64,000 bases of DNA from Ailanthus altissimus (GCA_946807835.1 OX327700.1:28494001-28558000), one strand, 5' to 3'. Shown: positions 35,938 through 49,854, counted from the first letter of the stretch. Translations and numbers: made by a program. The notes: generated by a model not told the origin, from the sequence alone.

Positions 35938-38900
35938 CTGAATAATGGGTCAAAGACTGAAAATGAATTGTTGTTTTGGGCTGATGGTGGTGGGTGTTTT
36001 TACCCTTTCTTTAAAGTGTTTTTGAAATAATGTGGCAACGGTTTTGTTTGGTTTGAAAAACCATTAAAAACAAAAACAAAAGCAAGCAGGCCTGTGTTGC
36101 TGGTTAATGGTTTGATTCGGTTGTTGTCGTTTTGTAAGAGAGGAAAAGAAGATCACGAGGGAGCGTTCAGACTTCAAAGAGGAAGAAGATGTTTGCGTTT
36201 ATATTGTAATGCATTGTCCGTGTCAGCACAGCAGACACCATTTGAGGCTCTACCTTTTACTGTTTCACAGCTTCCTTCTGGGGTTTAACTACAATTTCCT
36301 CTTTTTTAATGGGTTTGACCGATACTTTCAAGTTACTTTTCTGCGTCACTTTGCTTTTGGTACAATTTGTTCTGGTAATAACATTTGAGTTTCTGATTTT
36401 TGTGTTTTCTCAAATAAGAATATAATTTTTCTTTTTTTTTTCTATTTTCCTCAGATAGAATTTCGTCATTTATTATCATTTTTTTTAATTTATCTTAAAT
36501 TTAACTATAATTGATTATTTTTATATTACGTGGCACAATTTTATTGGATAATATTTTTTTTAATATATTAAAAAAATTATTGATAACTAGAGGAAAACAA
36601 TGCCATGTAACTCGTGGAATATTTCTTTTTAACTTATATTAAAAAAATATTTTAATTGTTTTAACACGAAATTAAGGAGCTATTTGATATTAACAAATAA
36701 ATTATCTCTTTATATAAAATATTATAAAACATGAAGGACCTAAATGTTATTACCTCCCAATTTTTCCTTACTTACCTTTTGCCCTTTTTTTTTTAACTAA
36801 AATTTTTGGTCAAATTAATGTTTTCTTCGCGTTACATCAGGGTCAATTGAAAATGTTTCGTTCATGCTTCGATTAGGTGGTGCTATTTTAACTCTTTGTT
36901 AAAATATTATTTATTTATTTATTTATTTGGCAACTGTACTTAAATTTAAAAAAATTAAGAAGGTCAATGATAATGATTTTTTATTTGGCATATGCTCTAG
37001 GGAAAATGCAAAGGAAGTGTAATATTCGATGTGAACAATGAGGGCATTATATTTTGAGAAGCTTGTTGTTGTGATGATGCACACTCATTATCATGTCTTA
37101 TGATTCACTAAAAACAATTAATTGCTAATGATAATGGGGAATGACAACTCCACAAGCAACAATCATCGGCTGTTATCACATAGGTGATGATAACATAATT
37201 TAAAAAGCATCCATAAGAGCGAAACTAAATTTAAAATAAGAAATAAATATTAAAATTTATATTAAATTAAATTAAAATTTAATTATATAAAAATTTTAGT
37301 ATTAAATTTAAAATTTTAAGATGATTAAATTAAAAATATATCTATTTTTAAAAAAAATTATTGTTAAATTTAAAAATAAAAATAAAAAGAACTTGGGGGT
37401 CATGGCCTCCAAGGCCCCTAAAGAGGTTCACCCATGAGCAAGCATGAACCATATCTACTATTCCCTTCTCAAATGAAAGTCATTACATTGGTCATTGGTT
37501 CCCCTTTCACCTTATTAAATTTTTTTAGCCATATACAATTTACTCTTTATTATTGAGTTATTAACATAAATCTATATATTTTTTAAAGTCTATCTATCTA
37601 TCTAAATCATGTAATTATTTAAGTTTATTTAATATTAATTAACTATTATATAATTTAAAATTTACATCATTTTTAAATTAAATAACATTATCTAAGTTCA
37701 TTTTTGTTTTAAAACATACAAATTTCTGTATTAAGTAAACGAAAATATTTTAGTTTAAAACATATAATTATAAAATATTATTTAAATTTAGTTTTATTTT
37801 AAAAACATGTAAATATTCATATTAAAATATAAAAAAAAATGAAGAGAAGCAATGCGATATAATTATATGTTGAAAATATAATGTGATATATTATGAACAG
37901 TATATTCCTAGCAACAACAAGAATCTACCCTTTTGTTATCCAAAACTAGGAAGCAAAATTAAGCCTCTCCCTTGACAAATTTGGTCGATGCATGATTTGA
38001 AGAGGCTAGAAATGTCGATGATAATGTCACTCATCGTCTTGTACATCCCCAATGTTGTTGTCTTTTGATTGATTATCTTTCAAAAGCTTGAGTGATTTTT
38101 ACGTTTATATATATATACATTTTGTCTGTTGGTGAGAATTGAGCATGATAGTTTCTTTTGAGACGATTACGCATGCAAGCACCCAATGCATGAAATTGCC
38201 ACTTCTTAAAGTAACGAGGAAACAAACAATAATCATTCAACATTATCAATGTGTTGTATAGTATTTTTGGTGTTGGTGAAATAGTATTTTTTGGTTGTTT
38301 ATAAGTTTCATATAACTACTCCTTTTACTATAAAATGCTAATCTAGCCTATATTTAAATTTTGTCCTATCCAAAATTTTTTCTAACTCACTTTAACATTT
38401 CTTATTTGTTTGACTGAGTAGTTTACGGATATCAAATGGACCTTTCTATAAAGTAATTTTAATGTGATTGGTTTTTTCTCTTTTGTAAATCAGTTTTGTT
38501 ATAGTATTTATTGTTTTAACTAATTGTTCATTCTTTTTTAAGTGTGATTTTTATATTATGTATGGTTATGTTTAAAAATATATTGGATGAAGTAAATTTG
38601 TTTTTTTTAATCAATCAAAATCCTTTTCCAAATTATACAAAAAAAATTCAAAACAAAATGGTTTTCTAGATGTAAATAATGATATTTGTATAAATGAATC
38701 ATATATATATATGCATATATCATATATGTCGAGTCTATTTTTAACAAGTCCAATTAGCCTCCACCTTGGAGGCTTTTTTTTTCTTTCTTTATGTATTAGA
38801 TTGAGCAAATCAAATTTGGTTAATAAAAGAAATAAGCTTGAAAATGCTTCAAAGTCGATCTAAATTCCAAATATAGGTAACTTGAATTCAATGACCTACA

Positions 38901-40190
38901 TATTTTCATAAATGAGTCAAAGAATTTATGAAGAATTGAGAAAGAATTAAATTATAAAATTATTTCGAATTTAATTGTTCAATTGTAATTTTATATGAAT
39001 AGGAATTTCTTGAAAGTAAGACGAATCCTTCTCAAACTCTTATAATAAAAAATGAATACATTAATAAAAGCATAATACACATTAGATATAGTCAAGATAG
39101 ACTTGAATGTATATATGCATACTTTAAAAATAAGTTAAATTTGTGCCCTATAAAAATAGGCCATTATTTGTTGTTGATGATTATGGATTTATAATTGAGA
39201 ATCATCCATTATGCATTATAGATACAACAAACAATATAACTCTCTTTGTTTGTACATATACTCCTTCTCATATGAGTACTTTCGTTTTTTTTAATAAACA
39301 TTGACTTGAGTGTTGTAATATTTTTTCTTATAGGGAGACAAAAGGTGTATTTGTCCATCAAGTAAGTAATATATGGATAAGAAAGTAATTGATCGCAGAA
39401 GTTTTGAATTAAAGAACTTCAATATATATATTAAATAATTTAATGGACTACATAACTTACTATATAATGAATAACAACGTTACATGTCGCTGTATAATTT
39501 TTTATAATTTTTACATAATTTATAATATATTAACGAATCTTGTTACGTGTTTAAGAGCTCATCATATAGTGAATTATAAAATTCACTAAATCATATATAT
39601 ATATATATATGAGATTTTGATATAGTGGATGAAAGTCGCTCATTATTTAATGCACAATTATACAAAAAACTAGCGCTTAGTAGTTGAAAATATTTTATAA
39701 CTAAAATTTCGCATTAACTTTTCATAATTTTGTATGTCAAATGGTGAGTGAATTCGTCTACTTAATCGCTTCTCGTAGAGTCACACACTAACTAATGGAC
39801 AACTTCGTTCACTTAATAAATTATATATATGTGTGTGTGATCGGTTTTCTTTAAAAAAAATATATAATCATGCTAATCATGTTAAAATTTATCTAAAACT
39901 AATCCATCGAAAAAAATTGATATCTATAATGAGAATAATAAAGTAATTTAATACATAAATTTAAGAATTATGAATTCATTCGTTTAATGAATACAAAATT
40001 ACTATAAAAGGAAATAACTCTTTTATTTTTTTAATCAAACAAAAAATTTAAAATACTTTTAATGTATACATATTCTTTTTTTTAATTAAGTTATGCACGT
40101 TTTTCAATCAATCTAAAAATTTAATAACTACATAACTGAAATTTAAATTTAAAAAGAAAAAGAAAAAAAAAACATCATACAATAAAAAAG
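35938..40190. other. Gene-free region upstream of the PCRK-type kinase
   Basis: The first 350 bases should be the promoter and leader of the minus-strand kinase. The rest is very AT-rich with an (ATTT)n tract near 36910, (TATC)n near 37590 and (AT)n tracts near 38105, 38700 and 39595. No gene or transposon protein recognised. Confidence 0.4.
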
Positions 40191-42124
40191 CCCCGAGACT
40201 CAGTCTCGCATATTCTCACTTAATTAAACCATCAGATTTGGGTGGGAGATTAATAGCCGCCTAACTTGAGTTCAAGCAAGCCATAGCCCATAGCGTGGAC
40301 TCTGGACTCTGGATGTTGAAATGAAGCGCGCCATCAACTCCTCGTTACATTGACTGCCCCACTCACCAACAAGACTAATCAATCTAAATCTAGCCTGCTG
40401 GAATTAAATTTTGAGATTTTTCACATTTATTTTTATAAAATATTCTTAAATATTTTTTTATAAGAATAATGTTATATTTTTTTAATTTATCTTAAATTTT
40501 AAATCGAGGTGTTAAATAATTATTAAGTGATAAAATTATATAAATTTTAAAATTATTTATATATCATTTTATCTTACAATAATTATTTGATACATTATTT
40601 AAAATAAAAAAAATTAAATTTTATTTAAAATATTTAACATTATTTTTTATTGTAAAATATATTAATTTACACCTTAAAAAAATTAACCAAATATTTGTAT
40701 TAATAGTTTAATGTAAATAATTGATAATATAATTATTTCAGCATTTTAATAAAGATCTCGATTTCAAATTCTCATCCTATATTAAAAGAAAAAATTATAA
40801 CCGATTTATTTATATTAAAAGAAAAAATTATAACCGATTTATTTAACACACTCGTTATTATTCATATTCTAAAAATTCATTATAATTCTAACAATATCTT
40901 CAATTTTAATTTCCTCTCTCTTTTGTATACTTCAAAGAACACTCTTTGTGTTTTATACTGTTGATTTGAAAAAGTGGTTTATTAGATCAACGAGTTTTAA
41001 AATTATTGAGGGAGAATCGAATTTCCGACCTAGTTTAGACTAGATCAATTGACACAGGTTTGGGTTTCTTGTTTCCCGGTGAACTATGGAGAGAAGCCTA
41101 TAATGATAACACGAACACAACTTCAAAGGTGGTCTTATCGGGTTGGGTTCCGACAAAGACGCTCCGATGCTTAAGTCAAAAAATGAGATTTTTCTCTCTA
41201 AAAAATATAACAAACTAAGAATAAAATGTTATATCGAGATTTTTTCATCATCCCCTGCTATGTCTCCCTATTTTTCCTTTTATAGTGATGGTCTTTCAGG
41301 AATTTTTTTAAAATTTTCTTTGTAGTATTTCTATCTTGCGCTAGATATTTTCTGCTGTATTTCTGACACACATTAGGTATTTTTATACTGCCCCCCTTGA
41401 CATACGTCGAATATCTTTTAATATATTTTTTGTCTCCATTCTTACTCCATGTCAGATGTCACTTCTGATGTGGTAAGTATATTCTTCGAATTTATTTTTG
41501 CTGACGTTTTTGATTTAAGCGAGTCTTATTTTAATCGGCTCGAGTCAGATTTCAAACAACTCTTCTTTACTGATTTGATGTCGACGCAAAACTCTCATAA
41601 CAAAGTTACAGAATATAGTCAGTACCTGCTCGATCGTAATCACATTAGGATCAACATATGTTAAATAGATTTCATTATTAGTTGACTAAATTCTCTGCAT
41701 TTAAATCGGTTTTGTTGCTCTGTCGAATTTAAACCTATTAATCATTACTTCTAGACCTAGCTTAGTTAAATTCTAAACTTTTAGACCTGAGTGCAGAAAA
41801 AGGGAAATTTTTAATGGAGAACATACATTCCGTCTACCACCGTCAACTAGTATTTATTTTCCTCGTTTTTTGCGGTCCTAAAAATGGTTTACAGTCAAAG
41901 AAGTGAAAAAGAGGAAGAAACTAGATTTTGTTTGTTCTCATGATATTTTTAATTTACTTTCATAATTTTGTTTGTGGTCTCTTCTCTTGTTTTTCTTTCA
42001 TAAAACCGCGGCTGGTCCTGTAAAGGAAAATAGACTTGTTTATCGGGATTGCCTTTGCCTTTCTTCAATTCCAAGCGAAATTAATGAATGAAATGGAAAG
42101 GCGGCAACTGGTGCAGTAGTCGAA
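40191..42124. other. Unclassified, probably transposon-derived DNA
   Basis: A 33-base unit containing ATTAAAAGAAAAAATTATAA and CCGATTTATT is duplicated near 40779-40845. From about 41040 to 41660 the composition is less AT-rich, with phrases such as GACGCTCCGATGCTTAAGTC that read like plant transposon non-coding sequence. This is an impression, not a match. No gene supported. Confidence 0.3.
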
Positions 42125-42133
42125 TTGTTTATC

Positions 42134-42404
42134 GGGATATTAACACTGTCACCCCTTAATTTTGATGCAAATTACATTTTGTTAATAACTTTAGATTTTA
42201 ATTACATTGTTACACCCATTATATGATAAAAAAAGATAAACATATCTCCCACCCTTTTAAAAATATTTTAATTATTTATTTAAAAGAATTATGCGAACAT
42301 ATTTTATTTTTTTATTAAATAAAAGAATAATGATGTAATTAAAATTAAAATCATCATAAAATGTAATTTGTGCCAACCCCAGGGGTGACAGTATTAATAC
42401 CCTG
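42134..42404. mobile_element. MULE-like MITE, copy D (best preserved)
   Basis: The left end GGGATATTAACACTGTCACC and right end GGGTGACAGTATTAATACCC are inverted repeats over more than 20 bases. A perfect 9-bp target duplication TTGTTTATC flanks it (42125-42133 and 42405-42413), as expected for Mutator-type insertion. At 271 bases it has no coding capacity. Confidence 0.88.
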
Positions 42405-42413
42405 TTGTTTATC

Positions 42414-44784
42414 TTGAAAATTTCAACTGAAATCAAATCAGCCGTCGTATCACTCCAACTGACTAAAATTCAACGGCTTTAAGTTAAAGTTGATTATACA
42501 AGATTAGTTTCCATCATCTATCATTAATTTATGGACCTCATTTTCACGTGCCAAGAAAATTAAAAACAATAGCTAGAGTTTTTTTGGGATATTATCATGA
42601 ATTTAAAATTTGTGAGTTTTGTTAATAATTAGATCTTATTTTAAAAATATTTATGATAATATTTTAATATTTTTTTCTTATATTATAGGCAAACCTACGA
42701 CCTATTCCTCAAACTAAAGAATTTTTTTAATTTAATATAATTAAATTATATTACTACGAGTCATGAAAACTAAGACGGCTTATTGATTAAATTTTAATAT
42801 GAATTTACAAGACAATCAATAGAGTAAAAATAGAGTAAATTCATATATAATTAAATTTTAATCCTATAATAATTTTGACCCGTTACTCTTTAAATTTTAA
42901 TTCCGCCCACATTAATATATATATGCTCGGCTGCTACAAGTGGTCAACTCATATTTCGTGTACAGTATTTATTACATTTAATCTCTTAAGCGGCCAACTA
43001 TGACTATGACCATATCGTGAAATAGAATCGTCTTTCCCAAATCACATATTCTGCCGCCGGTTAGGACTAAGAAAGATCTGTCTTTTGGTGCAAAATTTGC
43101 CAATGTGTGTGACTGTAGACAGTAGATATTTAGAAATTTTCTTGCATTTAATTATTAGGTAAATGCTTGATTCCCATGAACATAAAGCAGTAAGTATATT
43201 TGAACGATACAACCCTGTATTTACAGCTGAGTTTTGGGTTGTTCATTCAGAGATGATAACTAATTTGAGCAGCACAATATGATAAAAAGTATTTTGTTTT
43301 CAGGCTAAACTTGCTTGAACCAATTCTTAGCTAATTCCCAACTCCCCTAAACCTACGAGTTGTATCAAGTTACCTTTTATGTAAATCGTTTGCTATTCAG
43401 TTTTTTGTCCACCGGAACCAAGCATGTGATCCAAGTTTGATTTGGTCTTCCCTCCTGTCCTTAATTGGAAGGTAAAACGACAAGTGTCCCAAAGCAATTA
43501 AAAAATCACCTGGTTATAGAATAGGATACGGAGTCTGCAGATGAATTGGCATTGGCATGCATCATATATACTCATATATAGGTCAAGGTTGACTGAGGTC
43601 TGAGTGGGATTTTAATTATCTGTACGACGTTGCAGCAGCAGCAGCATCTCTGACGCTTGATGAGCCGATTGTTATGTCCAATCACCAAGTTCTGATCTCA
43701 TCTCCTTCACTTTCTCTCTGAGTTATTTACGTACTCCTCAGTCCTCTTTCTCTGCTGCTGCAATTTTTTTTCCTTCTCATTTTCCAACCTAACCCTACTT
43801 TTTCCACTTGACCTCAAAGCTTTTTTCCTTCTCATTCAGATGGGAATCATTCCCATGTGGCTACTGTCTTCCCATCACTATTTCCCATGTGCATTCCAAG
43901 TTATTCCTTGTTGTCATGCAACCACGACCATGCGCTAGCAGCAATCGCTCAAGGGGGAGCGCATAAACATATATGCCTTGCAAAGCATGAAACGTACATA
44001 TATGCCTTGCAATTAACCTTATCAATCATAGATAGTATCTACTACAAGATAATAAACAATATTTTTATCTTGTCTATTCATGATTCTGTTCGTGTATAGA
44101 TGCATTTATTGACATAAAATTGATGATCAAGTAGCTAGATCTTCACGACTTCATTGGTTTCAGAGACGATCAGAACCTGTGCTTGAAACCAACAAGGGTT
44201 TCATAACTGAGTCCATGATAACTTGTTAGGCCAGTGAGTTTTCAAAATGATCAGGATACTCCAGGAACTAAGATCATGATGATTTTTCTTCTGAAACCTA
44301 TGGGTTTAGACTTCAGAGCCACAATAATGATCTGATATAGGAGGTTCATAGTACAAGCACGGGACTTCTTGTAACATAACAATCTGTGCATCAAAACTTC
44401 AGCTTTTACAACTATCTATACGTTCTTTAACCTGGACCTTAAAAATGAAAGAAAGACCTCTCCTTCAAATTCAAAAGCATGATCTCTCATGTTAGAGAAA
44501 CGCCATTGATCGGTGAAATTGGGTCGGGAAAGCAAAACTCTGTTGAAGAAAAACATCCACAAACAAACAGCGTGTAGAATCGCAGCATTTAATACAAGAA
44601 TGGAAGCGCCTATAGCTTTAATTCCTTTAGTTTTAACTCTTAAAACTACTGATTCCTTAAAATCTGCATTGTTAATCAGAATTTAGTATCCACTAAATAT
44701 AGGTGTTTTATGAACATTGACAAACTGATTTTTACAAAAATATATGCTTAATGCTATTCAACAGTCTTATGTTTGATCATATAT
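42414..44784. other. Gene-free region
   Basis: AT-rich to about 43600, then a less AT-rich stretch to about 44600 with a (GCA)n patch near 43633 and short unrecognised frames. TGATGAT and CTGA motifs near 44120-44330 look like loose C/D boxes but do not make a convincing snoRNA. Confidence 0.35.
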
Positions 44785-45548
44785 TATTAGAATTTAGTGA
44801 TTCAAATTTAATTTTGAATCAGAAATTAATAAAGAGTCAAAATAAGATCAAAGATGTGTTAAATGAGTGAAAAATTGTTGAAAACAAAAAATAAAAAATA
44901 AAGGACTTAGAGTATGAGAAGAGTTAAGGTCACATTGCAGTAGCACCTAGAGCTAATACCTGGGTGCATTGGCGCGTAAGTGCAAATTTTCAAAATATCT
45001 CAATTTGAGTAAGATTGCTTCTTAAACTCAATTTTTTTTAATTTTTTTAATATGTGAATTCTTATTTTAATTAAAAATAATATTTTTATGAAACTTTTAA
45101 AGCCTATATAAGCTTTTCTAACCCATTAGAATATTGATACATTAACAATAGAAAGAATAAAGAGTTAGGGCAATTCTAGGATGTTGAGTGCACAAGAGAG
45201 TGTCATGAGAATATTTGAATATTGAGTGCACAATAGAGTGTCATGAGAATATTTGAATATTGAGTGCACAAGACAACACTGATAAATTTTTTGAGAACTC
45301 ATCTTAACAATCTCTTGTGAAAGATTTTTGTCATTTGAAATTTTTTTTTATAAATTTAATAATAAAAAAGTTAAGATTTCTTGATCCACCATGAACGAAG
45401 GCATTTATTGTCGAACCACGTAAATATCTTATACCTCTCGCATGTGATTGCTTATTTTATTGTATGTTTAATATTTTCTATTTTTGTTTTGATTATAGGC
45501 GAAATGTTTTGTATGTGTTTAAAGTTTTAAGATAATAAATACCAAATT
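44785..45548 (+). mobile_element. Solo LTR of the same Copia family as 49040
   Basis: Follows the LTR at 49040 in order: TATTAGAATTTAGTGATTC at the start, a TATA box (CCTATATAAGC, about 45103), TTGAGTGCAC...GTGTCAT, and GATCCACCATGAACG and GAACCACGTAAAT near the end. No primer site or internal region follows. A 38-base unit beginning TTGAGTGCACAAGAGAGTGT is present in tandem (starts 45184, 45222, partial 45260). Confidence 0.7.
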
Positions 45549-46446
45549 ATGAGATATTAGGATGCGTAAAAATTCTAACAAGTATTATTAAAATTAAAGT
45601 TAAAATTAATATTTAAATAGTAACAAATTGAAGAGTTTAACCCGATTTTCAAAATAGATATTGCATTTATTTATTGAATTTAAGAGTTTAAATCTCTTTT
45701 GAAGGGGTAAAACTCCACCCATATTATATATAATTTGCATTTCGAAGTCAAAAGTAATAAGTTTGTTTAAAATCTTCTGTGAAACATAATTCCTTATGTG
45801 AGATAAAATTTATTTTACATATTATAAAAAAATTTAATTGACACGTGATGAAGGAAACTTAATATATATATATATATATATTATAATAGATGAGAGTTAG
45901 AGTTCTATTAACTTTATATCTATGGGTTTGAGGTTCATGAAAATAAACTTTTCAATAATTTTGATTATAGTTATAGGCTGATAGTGGGACGGAGGAAGAC
46001 ATGATTCAGCAAATGAGCGACGTTCATCTCAAACAGTACACAAAAGCATGCATGCAGAATAAAATAATTACCCATAACAACATAATCAAAACCTCATGCC
46101 ACTCGCACAGAAGAAAAAGGCGCCGGAAACAAATTAATATAATATATATATATATATATATATATAGCAAGCAACCCATCAGAAAGATCAAGAACAACAA
46201 CAAATTAAGAACAATATGAAAACCAAATTTGATGCTTCAAACGTCTCCTACATGTTAATTAACCACGTAATAACTTGGAGAAATTTTGTTATGAAACCAA
46301 AAGCACGCCAAATCAGTGCAACTTAGCCAACAAAACCTCTTACCAGGGACAATCAAACATAGTGTATATGCTTTTGAATGAACATATGATATGAAAACTA
46401 TCAAAGACTGCTCTTCTTTTGAATTTCTTGGCAGCAAAGTTATAGC
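45549..46446. other. Spacer and 3' region of the FPF1-like gene
   Basis: Contains (AT)n microsatellites at about 45861-45882 and 46139-46166. The last 200 bases are likely the 3' untranslated region of the minus-strand gene. No further gene. Confidence 0.4.
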
Positions 46447-46878
46447 TTATAGAAATCCTTCACGGCTTGACTTCTTTGAGAGACTCGTATCAGTTTTCTG
46501 CTGCGGGATAATCTCACGAACTTCAAAGAAAGAGCGGTTCTTTACGACAATGTCGTACATATGGAGAGACTTGAAGTTGGTGAAATTTGCGGGCAGGGAT
46601 ATGAGATGAGCCGAGTGCTCGGACTTGTGGAATTGCAGAAGGTTAGGTTGGTCGGGGTTGTGGTAGCGGGACCAGCCGAGTTCAGTGAGTCGTTGCTCGA
46701 GGGCAGTGTAAGAGCGGATCACCTGGTTGGCTGGGAGGTAGACAAGGACCCTGGGGCGAGCCCCCGGTGCGGTGGCTGTGCCTGGCTGGGGTGGCTCTTT
46801 TTGCTCGAATGATTCCTTTGTTGGGTTTGATATCAAACGAGCCACGCCATTCTTGTCAAAGATCCAAACCCCGGACAT
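46447..46878 (-). CDS. FPF1: Flowering-promoting factor 1-like protein
   Basis: A single-exon gene of 143 residues. FPF1-family proteins are small plant proteins linked to flowering time, gibberellin response and elongation growth; their biochemical role is unknown. The start is placed at MSGVWIFDKNG, the invariant start of the family; an upstream in-frame ATG at 46977 would add 33 residues that are unlike any FPF1 protein. Family signatures follow: GVARLISNP, a low-complexity Pro/Ala/Gly insert (about 28-42), VLVYLPANQVIRSYTALEQ, LGWSRY, LLQFHK, HLISLP, FKSLHMYDIVVKNR and FEVRE. Family members are usually about 110 residues. The extra length comes from the insert and from a tail of about 20 residues after the usual end (from about IIPQQ). 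A TATA box lies 120 bases upstream. The frame is intact. The exact paralogue is not determined. Confidence 0.9.
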   Translation of the reverse strand: MSGVWIFDKNGVARLISNPTKESFEQKEPPQPGTATAPGARPRVLVYLPANQVIRSYTALEQRLTELGWSRYHNPDQPNLLQFHKSEHSAHLISLPANFTNFKSLHMYDIVVKNRSFFEVREIIPQQKTDTSLSKKSSREGFL

Positions 46879-47000
46879 TTCTTTCAAAGAGAAAGAGAAG
46901 AGAGTGTTAGATTTTGAGCGCAGCACGTGAATTGTAAAACAAATTATGAGCGAGAGGATCACACTGAACTTTTGCACAGACTCTAGAGAGGAGTCTATGT

Positions 47001-47009
47001 ATATATAAA
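47001..47009 (-). promoter_or_regulatory. TATA box of the FPF1-like gene
   Basis: The minus strand reads TTATATATAC about 125 bases before the chosen start codon, giving a leader of roughly 90 bases. This position also supports MSGVW as the start, because the upstream ATG would lie almost at the TATA box. Confidence 0.6.
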
Positions 47010-49039
47010 CCTAGCTAGATGTTATTATTGTCAATGGGAGGAAAAAATTAAAATTTTGACTGATGTAATTCCACGAAGCCCTAAGTCCATATGACTATTT
47101 ATTTTATTCGTTTTTAATTTCTAAAAGTATCCGCCATTGTTAAATAAATCTCTCAATACATACTATAAAAGTTAATTGGACTTTATTTAGAGTATATTTT
47201 TAATAACTGGCATTTGATTGCGTTTATTGTTGATTACTATTGTATAATTATTATGAAAATTACAAGGTCAATGACTAATTGATAAGCAGTAATCACCGTT
47301 TCTTGATATTAAATATAAAATTTATATTTTAACTATATAAATTTAACATTACTCTATTTTTAAAGAACTAATTTTAATTCACCATAATGCTTATCCATAA
47401 TTTTAATTGTATATCTTAAAAGAAAAAAAAACAATTTAGTTTTTCTATTTCTACTTTCTCTCTTTTTTTTTTCTTTTTTTTTTCAATCTTTGATTTGTTT
47501 CATCTCCATCACCCGGAAAACGGATGTCGGCCTCCACCTTTGCAAATCTACAGTCATGCAAACAAATTCAGTCACCCAAGCATGCATTGCCATCATCTGC
47601 AACTATTGCTAAGCCTTAATATAATAGAAGAAGCAGATCTCGGTGGCTCACGCCTCTCCACTGCCTTCTACGTAGAGCAATTTTGGACTAAACCTCTATC
47701 TAGACAATAGATGTCTACCGGACTATAAAAGCTCGATTTTCATTTTCATTTGCTAATTTTTGCTGATGCTTTGTGTTTATTTAATGTTGGCAGCTAGGTT
47801 AACAGCTTTGAATATGTTTTTTAATATAATAATTTATATGGTGATTTTTATCTCTTCTATGGGGGATATTTTGTCTTTCTTATGGGAGTTATATATTTTT
47901 TTTTGTGAAAAGGTTGAATTTCCTAGTTTTAGAATTTATTTTCCGATTGAGGATGGTATTATTCTTTGTTGTTATAAGGGGTTGGGTTCGAACATATGCA
48001 AGTATATGAATAAGTCCCGGCAATTTTTTGATTGTAATATCATTAGTCCCTGTATATTATCAGTGATATTTTTATCATTAATGATATCAATAATAAAAAA
48101 AATCCTTTGACAGGAACCATGATTGAAGCATGTGGTACAAAACAATCTTTAAACAGATAAATAACATGTTGTTGATTATTATAGATAAAAAAAGATTTAT
48201 ATCGATTTCAACAAATGACATTGAAAATTTCTTGGAAAGGATAATTAACTCAAATTTATTTTTTGCACCAAAATTTTCTTCCATCACTTTAAATCCAAAC
48301 AAAATTTATCACAAATAAAATATAGAAGAAATAATATAATTAAACTATTAAAAACAAATTTGCAAGCAGTGTTAGAAGTTCGCTGCTAAATTTTATTAGT
48401 AAAATTAAATGTATAATTGTATTAAATTAAATGTATAATAAAATTTAAACGCAAATTTAACTAAATTTTGTCAACACAATTTGGTAATTTGTAAATCACA
48501 ATGCATTTTAACATCTTCCAGTAAATTATTTTTTATTCAATTATAATTACAAATATTAAAGTCTGTTCCTTTCTATTTAGGCTTAAATCTACCTCAGGAG
48601 GCTCACTGCAACCTACACAAAGGCCTACTATAGTTTGTAAGAAAATTCATCATACAAGCACTTGAGATTTTTGCTCATAAGGGAATGTCCTCAATCCTAA
48701 AGTCCTTTACATCAACAAGTAGTCTCAATCCTATAAGTCCTTTACAGGCCGACCAGTAAAGCACTCAGAAGCAGACTAGAAGATGCCTATCTACCATTAA
48801 CAGAAGACTTACACCATCTTTATTCTTAAGGACCCTAGAGTCCTAAGATTTTCAAAGACCATCAAGTAGAAAGGTAACAATATGTTCTAGTTCTAAAATA
48901 ACTATACAATCAATGTCTTAATTCTATTAAGACTCTATAATCCAAACCTATAAAAAGTGGCTAAGTGATCAAGCAAAAGACTTGTTTTGGAAAAGTTTTT
49001 AGAGGCAACATTTTCTAGAACCTTTTAATGGATCCTTCA
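47010..49039. other. Gene-free region
   Basis: AT-rich. A 116-codon frame at 47760-48110 is hydrophobic only because the DNA is T-rich, and matches nothing I know. The region near 47500-47720 is less AT-rich and unassigned. Sequence from about 48580 to 49030 looks transposon-like but is unclassified. Confidence 0.35.
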
Positions 49040-49776
49040 TGTTGGAATTTTAGTAATTTAAAATTATATGTGTGTATGATTTTGAGTTAGATACTAATGA
49101 GAAGTCAACACAAGGTCGAGTATGCATTAGACGTACGAGAAAGGAAGCAAAATAAAGAGTCGAAAGTGAGCCTTCAGCGTTGTGTCTCTGAAAATGTAGT
49201 ATTGCAGTGCCAATACGAGATCGCACCAATGTCGCGTGCTTAATTTTAGAAAATGTTTGTTTTAGCTCAGAAAGACTTCTTTGAGTAGGATTTAAACTCC
49301 TACACACATGGACTCTTATTTCGACTAGAAATAGGGTTTCTATGGACATTTTAAATACTGTATAAATCTTTATAACCCCTTAGAATTATTCAAGCATTAA
49401 ATAAACTCCAAGAAAGAGAATAGAAAGCTAGGGAGTCTTGAGTGCTAAGTGCACAAAAAAGTGTCATAGAAGTACTTGAGATCTGATTGATCAAGAAAAG
49501 ATTAATAGATCCTTAAGAGATCGTCTCTTGATTGAATTTATTAATTATTTATTGTGAGAGATTTTTATGATCTGTGTTCTTTATGAACTATGAATAAAAG
49601 AGACTAAAATCTTATGATCCACCATGGACGTAGGTGTTTGTTGCTGAACCATATAACTTTCTTGTGTGATTATTTTATCTATTTATTGCAATCTTATTTA
49701 TTCTTGCTTTACTTATGAGTGAAGTCTTTTGCACATACTTGGAAGGCTTTTAAAATACATGTTAAATACTCCAACA
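49040..49776 (+). repeat. 5' LTR of the collapsed Copia element
   Basis: 737 bases, with the perfect short terminal inverted repeat TGTTGGA / TCCAACA. TATA-like CTGTATAAATC lies near 49353. Confidence 0.85.
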
Positions 49777-49778
49777 AG

Positions 49779-49790
49779 TGGTATGAGAGT
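49779..49790 (+). other. Primer binding site, initiator tRNA-Met
   Basis: TGGTATGAGAGT follows the 5' LTR by two bases; it has two differences from the standard TGGTATCAGAGC. Confidence 0.7.
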
Positions 49791-49854
49791 CAAGGTTAGG
49801 GATAATACCTTTGTGGTATATCAAAAACATAAGTTGTTTATCCATGGTGACTCA

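Noticed and set aside
44115..44330. Possible cluster of C/D-box snoRNAs (TGATGAT and CTGA motifs)
   Set aside because: No terminal stems pair, box spacing is irregular, and no guide complementary to rRNA could be named.
46879..46977. Upstream in-frame start adding 33 residues to the FPF1-like protein
   Set aside because: The family starts at MSGVW, and the upstream ATG lies only about 25 bases from the TATA box.
47760..48110. 116-codon hydrophobic frame that looks like a membrane protein
   Set aside because: The hydrophobicity follows from T-rich DNA and no family pattern or gene context supports it.
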